Source: Thermaceae bacterium (GTDB taxonomy: Bacteria; Deinococcota; Deinococci; Deinococcales; Marinithermaceae). From it: a DNA stretch of 21,446 bases. Shown here in pieces: positions 1 to 7,690 of this stretch (the stretch's first letter is position 1; each line of letters opens with the position of its first letter). The position numbers were made by a program, and so were the translations under genes. Where the stretch lies: positions 1 to 21,446 of the forward strand of contig JALSQD010000002.1 of the NCBI GenBank assembly GCA_026985615.1. The letters run 5' to 3'. The notes below the pieces were generated by a model. It did not search any database. It saw only the letters and a list, made by a program, of their open reading frames with translations, and was not told where the DNA came from.

Positions 1-2675
1 TGCGGTTTGGGCTTGGCCGCGGCGGCGGGCCCTGCGGGCTCGGACCGGCCGCGCGCGCCGACGATCTCTTCCATCAGCTTCAGGCCGGCGAAGGCGTCGG
101 GGGCGTAGTGGACGGTGCCGGGGTAAACGGCGCGCAGCTCGCGCTCGACGTAGTTGCGGTTGAGCGCTGCGCCGCCGAGAATCACGGGGATGCGGTGGCC
201 CAGGGCGGCCATGTGCTCCAGGTTCTCTTTCATGACCGCGGTGCTCTTGACCAAGAGGCCGCTCATCCCCACGGCGTCGGGCCGGTAGCGCTCGACGGCC
301 TCCAGAATTGAGTCGATCGGCTGCTTGATGCCCAGGTTGATGACCCGGTAGCCGTTGTTGGAGAGGATGATGTCCACCAGGTTCTTGCCGATGTCATGGA
401 CGTCGCCCTTGACCGTCGCCAGCACCAGGGTGCCCTTGTGCGCACCCTCCTGCCGCTCCATGTAGGGCTCGAGCCAGGCGACCGCGGCCTTCATTACCTC
501 GGCTGATTTGAGGACGAAGGGGAGCTGCATCTGGCCGGAGCCGAAGAGGTCGCCCACCTCCTGCATGCCGCCGAGCAGGATCCGGTTGATGATCTCTTCG
601 GCGCGGTGCTGCTTTAGCGCCTCGGCCAGGTCTTCTTCGAGGCCCTTCTTGCGGCCCTCGACGATGCGGCGGTGCAGGCGTTCTTCGACCGGCAGCTCGG
701 CCTCGTCTTCGTTGGCCTCGCTCAGGGTGTGACTTTCGAAGTAGTCGATGAAGGCAAACAGCGGGTCGTAGCCTTCTTCGCGGCGGTCGTAGATCAAATC
801 ACGGGCCAGCCGCACCGCCTCCTCGGGGATCTGGTTGACCGGCACGATCTTGCCGGGGTGGACGATGGCGGCCGTCAGGCCCGCCTGCTGGGCCTCGTGC
901 AGGAAGACCGCATTGAGCACCTTGCGGGCGGCGGGCTTGAGCCCGAAGGAGACGTTGGAGACCCCCAGCACGAAGCCAACGCCGGGCAGGGCGTCCTTCA
1001 GGTAGCGCATGGCCTCCAGCGTCGCCAGCGCCAGCCGCCGGGTATCCTCGTCGCCCTGGGTGATGGGGAAGGTGAGCAGGTCGAAGAGGATGTCTTCGGG
1101 CAGAAAGCCGTGCTTCTCGACCAGCCGCCGGTAGATGCGCCGGGCTACCTCGAGCTTGCGCTCGACCGTCTTGGCCATGCCCTCCTCGTCGATCGTCAAC
1201 GCGACCACCGCCGCGCCGTGGGCGCGGGCCAGCTCGGCGATGCGGTCGAACTTGGCCTTGCCGTCTTCGAAGTTGACCGAGTTGATCACCGGGCGGCCAG
1301 GGACGTGCTCGAGCGCCGCTTCGATTACCTCGGGCTGGGTGCTGTCGATCATGAGGGCCGCGTCCACCTCGCGGGCCAGCCGCTCGACGACCTTGACCAT
1401 GTCGGCCTTTTCGTCGCGGCCGGTCCAGGCCACGCTGACGTCGAGCATCTGCGCCCCGCCGGCCACCTGGTCCTGGGCCAGCTCAACGATGCCGTCGAGG
1501 TCGCCGGCGAACAGCAGCTCGCGGAACTTCTTGGAGCCGGTGGCGTTGGTGCGTTCGCCGATCATCAGCACCCCGGCCTGGGGGCGCAGCTCGACCGCCT
1601 GGTAGAGGCTGGCCACCGCCGGGGGCTCGAGCCGGGGCGGGCGCGGCTTGCTCTGTGGCGCGCCCGCCAGCGCCTGGTTGAGGGCGCGGATGTGCTCGGG
1701 CCCGGTGCCGCAGCAGCCGCCCACTACGTTCAGGCCGTACTCGGTCACGAACTTGGTCTGCCAGCGGGCCAGCTCTTCGGGGGTCAGGTCGTAGACCACC
1801 TGGCCGCCCTCGTTGCGCGGCAGGCCGGCGTTGGGCATGCAGACGGTCGGCCGGCTGGCGTGCTCGGCGAAGACCCGGATGTGTGGGTCCATCAGGTCGG
1901 GACCAGTGGCGCAGTTCATCCCCACCACGTCCACCGGCAGCGATTCCAGCGCCGCGAGCGCCGCCTCGGCGTCGCTGCCCACCAGCATCTGGCCGGTGGT
2001 CTCGATCGTCACCTGGGTTTGCAGCGGCACCTCGCGGCCCTCGTCGCGCATCGCTTGGCGCACCGCCTGGACCGCGCAGCGCACCTGCAGGATGTCCTGG
2101 GCGGTCTCGATGATGATCACGTCCACCCCGCCGGCGATCAGGCCGCGGGCGGCGGTGCGGTAGCTTTCGAAAAGCTCGTCCCAGCTAATCTGCCCCAGGC
2201 TGATCAGCTTGGTGCCCGGGCCCAGGGAGCCGGCGACGAAGCGCGGCTTTTCGGGGCTGTTATAGGCGTCGGCCACCTCCCGCGCCAGCCGCGCGCCGGC
2301 TTCGGCCAGCTCACGGGCGCGGGCCGCCAGCCCGTACTCGCCGATCACGTGGGGCACCACCCCGAAGGTGTTGGTCTCGATGACGTCGGCTCCGGCCTCT
2401 AGATATCTTTCGTGGATCTCGCGGATCACGTTGGGCCGGGTGAGGTTCAAAATCTCGGGGCATCCGTCGTACTCCGCGCCGCCGTAGTCGGCGGGACCAA
2501 GGTCGTACTTTTGCAGCTCGGTGCCCATGGCGCCGTCGAAGACGAGCACCCGCTCGGAGATCGCGCGCAGGTAGGGGAACCGGCGCGCGCGCTCGGCCAG
2601 GTCGTAGCGCAGCCGCGGCAGGGGCAGCTCGCCCCAGCCGGAGCCCTTGGGTGCGTGTTCGTGTTCGTGCGCCAT
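1..2675 (-). CDS. metH: Cobalamin-dependent methionine synthase MetH (C-terminus cut by window edge)
   Basis: Transfers a methyl group from methyl-tetrahydrofolate via cob(I)alamin to homocysteine, giving methionine, in the cytoplasm. 891 codons are visible from the ATG at 2675. Domain order follows the E. coli enzyme. The homocysteine domain has DGAMGTELQ near residue 50 and zinc cysteines in GMNCATGP (C255) and GGCCGT (C321, C322). The methyl-folate domain has ERTNATGSKKF. A helical cap follows, then the B12 domain with DVHDIGKNL, whose cobalt-ligand His is H760 (E. coli H759). The window ends in an Ala/Pro-rich linker, so the AdoMet reactivation domain is expected further left but not seen. 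The start is supported by GGAGG 10 nt upstream and an extended -10 box. It lies downstream of the small gene ending at 2745, in the same direction. Identity is very secure. Confidence 0.97.
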   Translation of the reverse strand, partial: MAHEHEHAPKGSGWGELPLPRLRYDLAERARRFPYLRAISERVLVFDGAMGTELQKYDLGPADYGGAEYDGCPEILNLTRPNVIREIHERYLEAGADVIETNTFGVVPHVIGEYGLAARARELAEAGARLAREVADAYNSPEKPRFVAGSLGPGTKLISLGQISWDELFESYRTAARGLIAGGVDVIIIETAQDILQVRCAVQAVRQAMRDEGREVPLQTQVTIETTGQMLVGSDAEAALAALESLPVDVVGMNCATGPDLMDPHIRVFAEHASRPTVCMPNAGLPRNEGGQVVYDLTPEELARWQTKFVTEYGLNVVGGCCGTGPEHIRALNQALAGAPQSKPRPPRLEPPAVASLYQAVELRPQAGVLMIGERTNATGSKKFRELLFAGDLDGIVELAQDQVAGGAQMLDVSVAWTGRDEKADMVKVVERLAREVDAALMIDSTQPEVIEAALEHVPGRPVINSVNFEDGKAKFDRIAELARAHGAAVVALTIDEEGMAKTVERKLEVARRIYRRLVEKHGFLPEDILFDLLTFPITQGDEDTRRLALATLEAMRYLKDALPGVGFVLGVSNVSFGLKPAARKVLNAVFLHEAQQAGLTAAIVHPGKIVPVNQIPEEAVRLARDLIYDRREEGYDPLFAFIDYFESHTLSEANEDEAELPVEERLHRRIVEGRKKGLEEDLAEALKQHRAEEIINRILLGGMQEVGDLFGSGQMQLPFVLKSAEVMKAAVAWLEPYMERQEGAHKGTLVLATVKGDVHDIGKNLVDIILSNNGYRVINLGIKQPIDSILEAVERYRPDAVGMSGLLVKSTAVMKENLEHMAALGHRIPVILGGAALNRNYVERELRAVYPGTVHYAPDAFAGLKLMEEIVGARGRSEPAGPAAAAKPKP

Positions 2676-2679
2676 GGAA

Positions 2680-2696
2680 AAGGCCCCTCCGGCCTT
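2680..2696 (-). promoter_or_regulatory. Leader hairpin presenting the metH ribosome binding site
   Basis: On the mRNA strand, AAGGCC and GGCCTT form a 6-bp stem around a loop of exactly GGAGG, the Shine-Dalgarno sequence. The stem is followed by TTCC and the ATG. The run of four T at the stem end also makes it resemble a weak terminator for transcripts arriving from the upstream operon. The structure is seen directly; any regulatory role is inference. Confidence 0.4.
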
Positions 2697-2704
2697 AGGC
2701 GCAA

Positions 2705-2713
2705 AGTATAGCA
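2705..2713 (-). promoter_or_regulatory. Extended -10 promoter of metH
   Basis: Read leftward, TGCTATACT is an extended -10 element (TGn followed by TATACT, one mismatch from TATAAT). I see no good -35 box, as expected for extended -10 promoters. Transcription would start near 2698, giving a leader of about 23 nt that consists almost entirely of a small hairpin holding the ribosome binding site. Confidence 0.6.
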
Positions 2714-2744
2714 AAAAGGCGCGAAGGGGCGTGAGAAACGGGGT

Positions 2745-3149
2745 TCAGGCGGCGAAGAGGGTGGGGTCGGCGGGGTTGGCGTTTGCCAGCAGTCGCTTGC
2801 GCAGGATGCCTTCGTCCATTGCGTCGAGTGCGTCGTAGACGTCTGGCGGGAGCACGGCTTCCTTGAAGGCGCCGGGCGTCGCGCCCCCGCGCTCGAGCCG
2901 CCGCGCGAGCTGCGCCATCGCCTCGGCGCCGCTCTCGCCGTAGCCGGCACCGAATGCCTCTTCGGTGAGGAAGGCGTGCTTGCCGCCCACCAGGAAGACG
3001 CGGTAGCGCACGTCGCTCCGCTGGTCCTGGCGATCGGTGACGAAGATGACCTTGAGCGAGGGGAAGTGGAGCTTCTTGAGTTTGGGCTCGAGCTGCGCCA
3101 GCGTTTCCTTGGGTAGGCCCTTGTATCCAATCGTCTCCATGGGCCCCAT
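2745..3149 (-). CDS. Conserved-looking small protein of unknown function
   Basis: 134 residues, soluble, no signal peptide and no transmembrane segment. The sequence looks like a mixed alpha/beta fold, with strands around KVIFVTDR and YRVFLVGGKHAFL and a helical C-terminal half. I do not recognise the family. The ATG at 3149 has GGTGA 6 nt upstream. A second in-frame ATG at 3140 (METIGY) is a possible alternative with a GGGG stretch close by. It lies 47 bp behind the ABC permease and reads the same way, so it may be the last gene of the protease/ABC operon. Codon use matches its neighbours. Confidence 0.75.
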   Translation of the reverse strand: MGPMETIGYKGLPKETLAQLEPKLKKLHFPSLKVIFVTDRQDQRSDVRYRVFLVGGKHAFLTEEAFGAGYGESGAEAMAQLARRLERGGATPGAFKEAVLPPDVYDALDAMDEGILRKRLLANANPADPTLFAA

Positions 3150-3196
3150 TCTGCGTCACCACGGCCGGTCGCCGCCAGGGGTGGATGCCCCCGGCC

Positions 3197-4813
3197 TCAG
3201 TCGGACTTGAGGTAGGCCACGGCCAGCGCGAGCGCGCTCACCCCCAGGGTGTAGGCGGCGAGCAGCCCCAGCCACAGCCAACCCTCGGGGCCGGTGAGGT
3301 AGGTTTCGTCGCCGCGCAGCGCGTTGTAGACGGGTCGCGCGTCCAGGACCGCGATCCCAAGCGCAAAGAGCGTGCCCAGGAGCATGTAGAGCATGCCCCC
3401 GAGGCTCATGGGAATCTCGCTGGCGTGGTTGGCATCGCGGTTGGGCCAGAGCGCTCCCAGGCCCACCCCCAGGGCGGCGAGGCCGATCGTGGCGGCGAGG
3501 GCCGAAAGCAGCGAAACCTTTTGCAGCCCCGTCGAAAGACCGATGACGGCCGGCGCGTAGCCGCCGAGCGCCAGCGCTAGCGGCAGGAGCAGCACCAGCG
3601 CCAGGGCGTAGCGGGTGAAGAGCAGGGTGGCGCGGCTCACCGGACCTGTGCGCACGATCCAGTAGCCGGGCCCCTCGAGTGAGTAGAGGGGGTAGGCCAG
3701 CCGCACGCCCACGCCGGCGATGACGAGCCCCTGGAAGGCCAGGTGCAAGAAGCCCACCACCCGCACGAAGACCGCCCCTTCGAGCGGGATCGCGGCCAGG
3801 CTCGTGACGTAGAGCATCACCAGCACGGCCACGAGGACGATCTGCGAGATCTGGTTGGGGTCGCGCAGAAAGAGGCGCAGGTCGCGTACCCAGAGCGCTC
3901 CCGCCACGCCCGTGCGCGCCAGCGCGCGTTCCCAGAGCGCGGGCGGCCGGGGCGGCCGCTCCACGAAGGTGCCCTCGAGCCCGCGCACCCAACCCGACTG
4001 GTAAGCCCGCACCGCTCCCAGCGCGCTCAGACCCAAGAGCATAGCCGCCAGCGTCAGCAGCGCGACGAGGGCGGCTAGGTCGCCGCTGCCGTTCCAGGCG
4101 GCCTCGATCGCGCGGGCGGCCCAGGCCGAGGGGAGAAAGGGCAGGCTGGGGTCCTGGAACTTGCGGATGAAGGCATCCAGCGCCTCCGGGTTGGCGAACT
4201 CGGTACGGAAGAGTGCCTCGGGGCGCAGCGCTCGCAGGCCATAGATCATGAAGCCGCCGAGGACGGCGCTCACCGCGCCCGCCCACTCCCGCGCCCTGCC
4301 CGCGGGTGCGAAGCGCACGAGCGGCAGGGCGAGGCCCACACCCAGGGCCACGGGCAGGGCGTAGAGGGCCAGCGTCACCGCCGCGGCCGCGGGGTAGTAA
4401 CCGACCGGGGCGTCGTGGAAGACGCCCACGGCCGCGAGCACCGGCAGGGTGAGCAGGGTGGGGACGAGCGCGGTGACCGCGTAGGTCTCGAGCACCTTGA
4501 AGGCGAAGACCCGGCCCGCAGGGAGCGGCCAGGCGGTGAGGAGCTGCAGGTCTTGCGAGTCGTAGAGTACGGCGAGCGCACCCGGCAGGGCCGAGAGGAG
4601 CACGGCTGCGGAGAGCACCAGGAAGAGCCCCTCGAGGCTGCGGGCCTCGACGACGCGTCCGGCGTAGGGGTACTGCGCGAGAAAGTTTAGGAACCATGCC
4701 GTGGCCAGGTAGGCGAGCACGGCCATGCCCGCGGCGAGCACCCCCGTGCTCAGCGCGGTCAGGGGGCGGGTGCGCAGGCTATGGACTAGGGTGCGCAGGC
4801 GCAGGTGGATCAC
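3197..4813 (-). CDS. ABC-2-type transporter permease (large, about 538 residues)
   Basis: Very hydrophobic membrane protein with roughly a dozen predicted transmembrane segments in two halves. They are separated by a charged cytoplasmic stretch around residues 275-305 (WVRGLEG to LARTGVAG). The features fit large ABC-2 export permeases: LYDSQDLQLLTAWPL near residue 85, and LEGPGYWIVRTGPVS in the second half. The open frame extends further upstream to 5023, but that part lies inside the ATPase gene. The first sensible start is GTG at 4813, just before the first membrane helix, overlapping the ATPase by 35 bp. GGAGG lies about 12 nt upstream, a little far. The neighbouring ATPase is its likely partner. 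Substrate cannot be told from sequence. Confidence 0.85.
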   Translation of the reverse strand: MIHLRLRTLVHSLRTRPLTALSTGVLAAGMAVLAYLATAWFLNFLAQYPYAGRVVEARSLEGLFLVLSAAVLLSALPGALAVLYDSQDLQLLTAWPLPAGRVFAFKVLETYAVTALVPTLLTLPVLAAVGVFHDAPVGYYPAAAAVTLALYALPVALGVGLALPLVRFAPAGRAREWAGAVSAVLGGFMIYGLRALRPEALFRTEFANPEALDAFIRKFQDPSLPFLPSAWAARAIEAAWNGSGDLAALVALLTLAAMLLGLSALGAVRAYQSGWVRGLEGTFVERPPRPPALWERALARTGVAGALWVRDLRLFLRDPNQISQIVLVAVLVMLYVTSLAAIPLEGAVFVRVVGFLHLAFQGLVIAGVGVRLAYPLYSLEGPGYWIVRTGPVSRATLLFTRYALALVLLLPLALALGGYAPAVIGLSTGLQKVSLLSALAATIGLAALGVGLGALWPNRDANHASEIPMSLGGMLYMLLGTLFALGIAVLDARPVYNALRGDETYLTGPEGWLWLGLLAAYTLGVSALALAVAYLKSD

Positions 4814-5537
4814 TTTGGGCGGCGTCCTCCGTGAGGCGGATGAAGATTTCCTCGAGGCTGGCGTCGCCGTGGCGCGCGCGCACCTCGGCCGGCGAACCGA
4901 GCAGGTGGAGCCGACCCCGGTGCAGTAGCGCGATGCGGTCGGCGGCGCTTTCGGCGAGCTCCATCTGGTGGGTGGAAAAAAGCACCACCCGGTCCGGCTT
5001 CGAGTACGTGGCCAGAAGGTCACGGACGGTGCGGGCGGCCACGGGGTCGAGGCCCACCATCGGCTCGTCTACGATCAGCACCGCAGGCTCGGGCAGGAGG
5101 GCGGCGGCGAAGGTGAGCTTCTGCCGCATGCCGTGGGAGTAGGTTTCGACCAGCGCCGAGGCGTAGCGCTCGAGCCGGAAGCGCTCGAGCACCTTGCCGA
5201 TGCGCCGTTCCGCGCACCGGTCGTCCAGCCCGTAGATGCGGGCGACGAAGCGCAGCAGCTCCACCGCGGTCAGCTTGCCGTAGAGGTAGGGGCGGTCGGG
5301 CACGTAGCCGAAGGCCCGTTTTGCGGCCACGGGCTGGCGCCAGACGTCGTGGCCGGCCACGAAGACCCGGCCCGAGGTCGGGCGCAGCTGGCCGGTGAGG
5401 GCGCGGATGGTCGTGGTCTTGCCCGCCCCGTTGGGGCCAAGTAGGGCCAGGGTCTCGCCCGGCCGCACCGAAAGATCCAGGCCCTCGAGCGCCACGAAGC
5501 GGCCGTAACGCTTGGTGAGGGCCTGGATCTCGATCAC
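4779..5537 (-). CDS. ABC transporter ATP-binding protein
   Basis: 252-residue ABC ATPase that should power the overlapping permease. Walker A is GPNGAGKT (34-41), the signature is YSHGMRQK (133-140, a variant usual in ABC-2 exporters), Walker B is VLIVDE (153-158) and the switch His is H190. The start is GTG at 5537, two bases after the TAG of the S41 protease gene, so translation is probably coupled. The proline-rich C-terminal tail overlaps the permease start. Function as an exporter ATPase is clear; the cargo is unknown. Confidence 0.93.
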   Translation of the reverse strand: MIEIQALTKRYGRFVALEGLDLSVRPGETLALLGPNGAGKTTTIRALTGQLRPTSGRVFVAGHDVWRQPVAAKRAFGYVPDRPYLYGKLTAVELLRFVARIYGLDDRCAERRIGKVLERFRLERYASALVETYSHGMRQKLTFAAALLPEPAVLIVDEPMVGLDPVAARTVRDLLATYSKPDRVVLFSTHQMELAESAADRIALLHRGRLHLLGSPAEVRARHGDASLEEIFIRLTEDAAQSDPPAPAHPSP

Positions 5538-5539
5538 GG

Positions 5540-6862
5540 CTAGCGCGAATTCAGAATCTCGAGGGCCTTCTTGAGGATGGCGTCGCGCTCGACGTCTATC
5601 TTGGCCTCGCCCTGCACGTCGGAGAGCTCGCGCGGGGGCAGCTCCTCGCTAAAGCTGAACTTGCCGTCCTCCTCGGCCACCGCTGTGTAGGTCTTGCCGT
5701 TCACCTCGAGCTTGACCTCGGCACCCGGAGGGGCCCCGATGCCCTCGAAGGCCAGCGGGGCGGGGAAGCGGCTGTCGCGCACCTCGATGTCGGGGGTAAT
5801 CCCCTGTTCGTGGATCGATCGCTTCTTGGGCGTCAACCACTCGAAGGTGACCAGCGTGAGCTCGCCGCCGTTGGAGAGGGTGAAGACGTTCTGCCCCACG
5901 CCCTTGCCGAAGGTCTTCTCGCCCACGACCTCGGCGCGGCCGGTGTCCTGCATGGCGCCGGCGACGATCTCCGAGGCGGAGGCGGAGCCGTGATTGACCA
6001 GCACCACCATCTCGCCGTCCCACAGCGTGCGCGGGCTGGCCTCGCAGTAGGCGCGGGTGGCGTGGCGGTCGCGGGTGTAGACGATCACGCCCTGGTTGAT
6101 GAAGGCGTCGGCCACCTGGCAGCCCTGGTCGAGCAGGCCACCGCCGTTGTCGCGCAGGTCGAGCACCAGCTTCTCTGCACCCTGGGCCTTGAGGTCGGCG
6201 ATGGCTTGGCGCAGCTGGTCCATGACCTTGACGTTGAGGAAGGTCTCGATGGCCACGTAGCCCACCCCGTCCGGGAGAATGGCCTTGCTCACCGAGACGA
6301 TCTCGATCTTGCGCCGGGTGATCTCGAACCGCAAGGTGGCGTTGGCCCCGGCGCGGCGCACCCCGATCTCCACCACGGTGTCCTTGGGGCCGCGGATCTT
6401 GGCCACGATGTCGTAGAGCGGCAGCTGGGTCACGTCCTCGCCGTCCACCTCCACGATCACGTCGCCAGTCTTGAGGCCGGCGCTAAAGGCGGGCCCGCCG
6501 CGGAAGACGTTGACGATCTTGGCGCCGGTGCCGTCGGGGTTGGCGGGCGCGATCTGGACGCCGATGCCGTAAAACTCGCCCCGCACGTCCTCCTCGCGGA
6601 TGTGGGCGTCGCGCGGGGGGCTGTAACTGGTGAAGGGGTCGTCGAGCGCCCCGACGATGCCGCTGATGCCGCCTTGCAGCAGTTCGTCGGCGCGCTTGGC
6701 GTCGATGGGTTCGAGGTACTGGTCCTGGATGATCTCGTAGGTTTCGATGATGGCCTTGCCGTTGGGGTTGCGTTCGAAGGCGGCTCCGCCCCCGAACTGC
6801 GCCAGCCCCACGGCCAGGGTCAGCAGGGCGAGTCCGGCCCAGAGCAATCTGCGGTTCGTCAT
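5540..6862 (-). CDS. S41-family C-terminal processing protease (CtpA/Prc-like)
   Basis: Extracytoplasmic serine protease that trims or degrades proteins from their C-termini. Length 440 residues, usual for CtpA. An N-terminal signal/anchor helix spans about 5-24. A PDZ domain (about 92-175) contains GIGVQI and GLKTGDVIVEVDG. The protease core has LDLRDNGGG (235-242) and NHGSASASEI (290-299). The predicted catalytic pair is S295 and K320 (in TFGKG), 25 residues apart as in E. coli Prc. A C-terminal extension of about 80 residues after SIHEQGITPDIEV is family-typical. The ATG at 6862 sits 6 nt behind a TAAAAT -10 box. First gene of the leftward operon with the ABC transporter. Confidence 0.95.
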   Translation of the reverse strand: MTNRRLLWAGLALLTLAVGLAQFGGGAAFERNPNGKAIIETYEIIQDQYLEPIDAKRADELLQGGISGIVGALDDPFTSYSPPRDAHIREEDVRGEFYGIGVQIAPANPDGTGAKIVNVFRGGPAFSAGLKTGDVIVEVDGEDVTQLPLYDIVAKIRGPKDTVVEIGVRRAGANATLRFEITRRKIEIVSVSKAILPDGVGYVAIETFLNVKVMDQLRQAIADLKAQGAEKLVLDLRDNGGGLLDQGCQVADAFINQGVIVYTRDRHATRAYCEASPRTLWDGEMVVLVNHGSASASEIVAGAMQDTGRAEVVGEKTFGKGVGQNVFTLSNGGELTLVTFEWLTPKKRSIHEQGITPDIEVRDSRFPAPLAFEGIGAPPGAEVKLEVNGKTYTAVAEEDGKFSFSEELPPRELSDVQGEAKIDVERDAILKKALEILNSR

Positions 6863-6868
6863 GGGGGG

Positions 6869-6874
6869 ATTTTA
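6869..6874 (-). promoter_or_regulatory. -10 box of the ctpA-like gene (leaderless type)
   Basis: Read leftward, TAAAAT is followed by six C and then the ATG of the protease. The 6-nt gap puts the transcription start at or beside the A of ATG, so the mRNA would have almost no leader. No clear -35 box is visible at 16-18 bp. Confidence 0.55.
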
Positions 6875-6934
6875 ACCGCGGCAAATGAGAAGAGGGTAGC
6901 GTGGTTTTCCTGCCTTTCGCTCATTTGGGTGCGG

Positions 6935-6940
6935 TATCTT
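6935..6940 (+). promoter_or_regulatory. Candidate -10 box of ftsE
   Basis: TATCTT lies 9 nt before the ftsE ATG, the same close spacing seen at several other genes here. AGGG between them could serve as a short ribosome binding site if the start point is a few bases upstream. No convincing -35 box is seen. It shares an 87-bp divergent region with the protease promoter. Confidence 0.4.
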
Positions 6941-6949
6941 AGGGCCAGC

Positions 6950-7633
6950 ATGATCCACTTCCACCGGGTTTCGGTCGAGTACCCGCGCACCAAGACGATG
7001 GCGCTCTACAACGTCAACCTCGAGGTCAAGAAGGGCGAGTTCATCTTCCTCGTGGGGCATTCGGGCGCGGGCAAGTCTACCTTGCTGAGCTTGGTGCTCA
7101 AGCGGATCGAGCCCACCTCGGGTGCGGTCTACGTGGCGGGACAGAACCTGGCCCATCTGCGCGGCAACCGCGTGGCGTTGCACCGGCGCAACATCGGCAT
7201 GGTCTTCCAGGACCACCGCCTGCTCGCCGACCTGACCGTGGAGGAGAACCTGGCCTTCATCCTGCGGGTGCTGGGGGTGGATTCGCGCGAGTGGAAGAAG
7301 CGCATCGTGCGGGTGTTGCGCACCGTGGGCATCGTCCACAAGCGCCGCGCCTACCCCTACCAGCTCTCGGTGGGCGAGGCCCAACGGGTGGCCATCGCCC
7401 GCGCCATCATCGGGCGGCCGCCCATCGTGCTCGCCGACGAGCCGACCGGCAACCTGGATCCCGAGAACGCCGTGCAGGTGCTCGAGATCTTCAAGGCCAT
7501 CCACGCCTCGGGCGCCACGGTCATCATCGCCACCCACTCGCGCGAGCTGGTGGAGGCCTACCCCCAGCGGATCGTGGTGCTGCGCTCGGGGCAGGTCGTG
7601 CGCGACGAAAAGAGCGGGCAATACGCCCTTTAG
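6950..7633 (+). CDS. ftsE: Cell-division ATPase FtsE
   Basis: 227-residue ABC ATPase, the cytoplasmic partner of FtsX in the complex that activates septal cell-wall hydrolysis. It begins MIHFHRVSVEYP and has Walker A GHSGAGKS (36-43), Q-loop FQDHRLL (87-92), signature LSVGEAQR (139-146), Walker B IVLADEP (159-165) with the FtsE/LolD-type continuation TGNLDP, and switch His H196. The signature's usual second residue pair GG is VG here (V141). ATG 6950 is chosen because homology starts there; the open frame extends far upstream only as antisense of the protease. ftsX is not next to it: it lies at 9485-10351 on the opposite strand. hpf follows 57 bp downstream. Confidence 0.93.
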   Translation: MIHFHRVSVEYPRTKTMALYNVNLEVKKGEFIFLVGHSGAGKSTLLSLVLKRIEPTSGAVYVAGQNLAHLRGNRVALHRRNIGMVFQDHRLLADLTVEENLAFILRVLGVDSREWKKRIVRVLRTVGIVHKRRAYPYQLSVGEAQRVAIARAIIGRPPIVLADEPTGNLDPENAVQVLEIFKAIHASGATVIIATHSRELVEAYPQRIVVLRSGQVVRDEKSGQYAL

Positions 7634-7662
7634 AACGCTGCTAGACTGAAAGAGAGGGTTCG

Positions 7663-7678
7663 CGGGCCGCGGGGCCCG
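7663..7678 (+). promoter_or_regulatory. GC-rich hairpin directly before the hpf ribosome binding site
   Basis: CGGGCC and GGCCCG form a 6-bp stem with a GCGG loop, ending at the base before AAAGGAGG. A TAGACT element at 7642-7647 could be the -10 box of a separate hpf promoter, with a leader of roughly 37 nt containing this hairpin. The structure is seen; regulation is inference. Confidence 0.35.
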
Positions 7679-7690
7679 AAAGGAGGACGC

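Noticed and set aside
672..2402. Open frame of 576 codons on the plus strand
   Set aside because: It is antisense to metH, whose minus-strand translation carries all the catalytic motifs. Long antisense frames are expected in high-GC coding DNA.
3156..4697. Open frame of 513 codons on the minus strand
   Set aside because: Shadow frame of the ABC permease: Arg/Pro/Gly-rich, low-complexity translation with no domain; the permease frame gives clear membrane helices.
4814..5023. Upstream extension of the permease frame
   Set aside because: Lies within the ATPase gene, and its translation is low in hydrophobic residues and unlike a permease N-terminus.
5810..6949. Upstream extension of the ftsE frame
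   Set aside because: This part is antisense to the S41 protease; ftsE homology starts at the ATG at 6950, just after a -10-like box.
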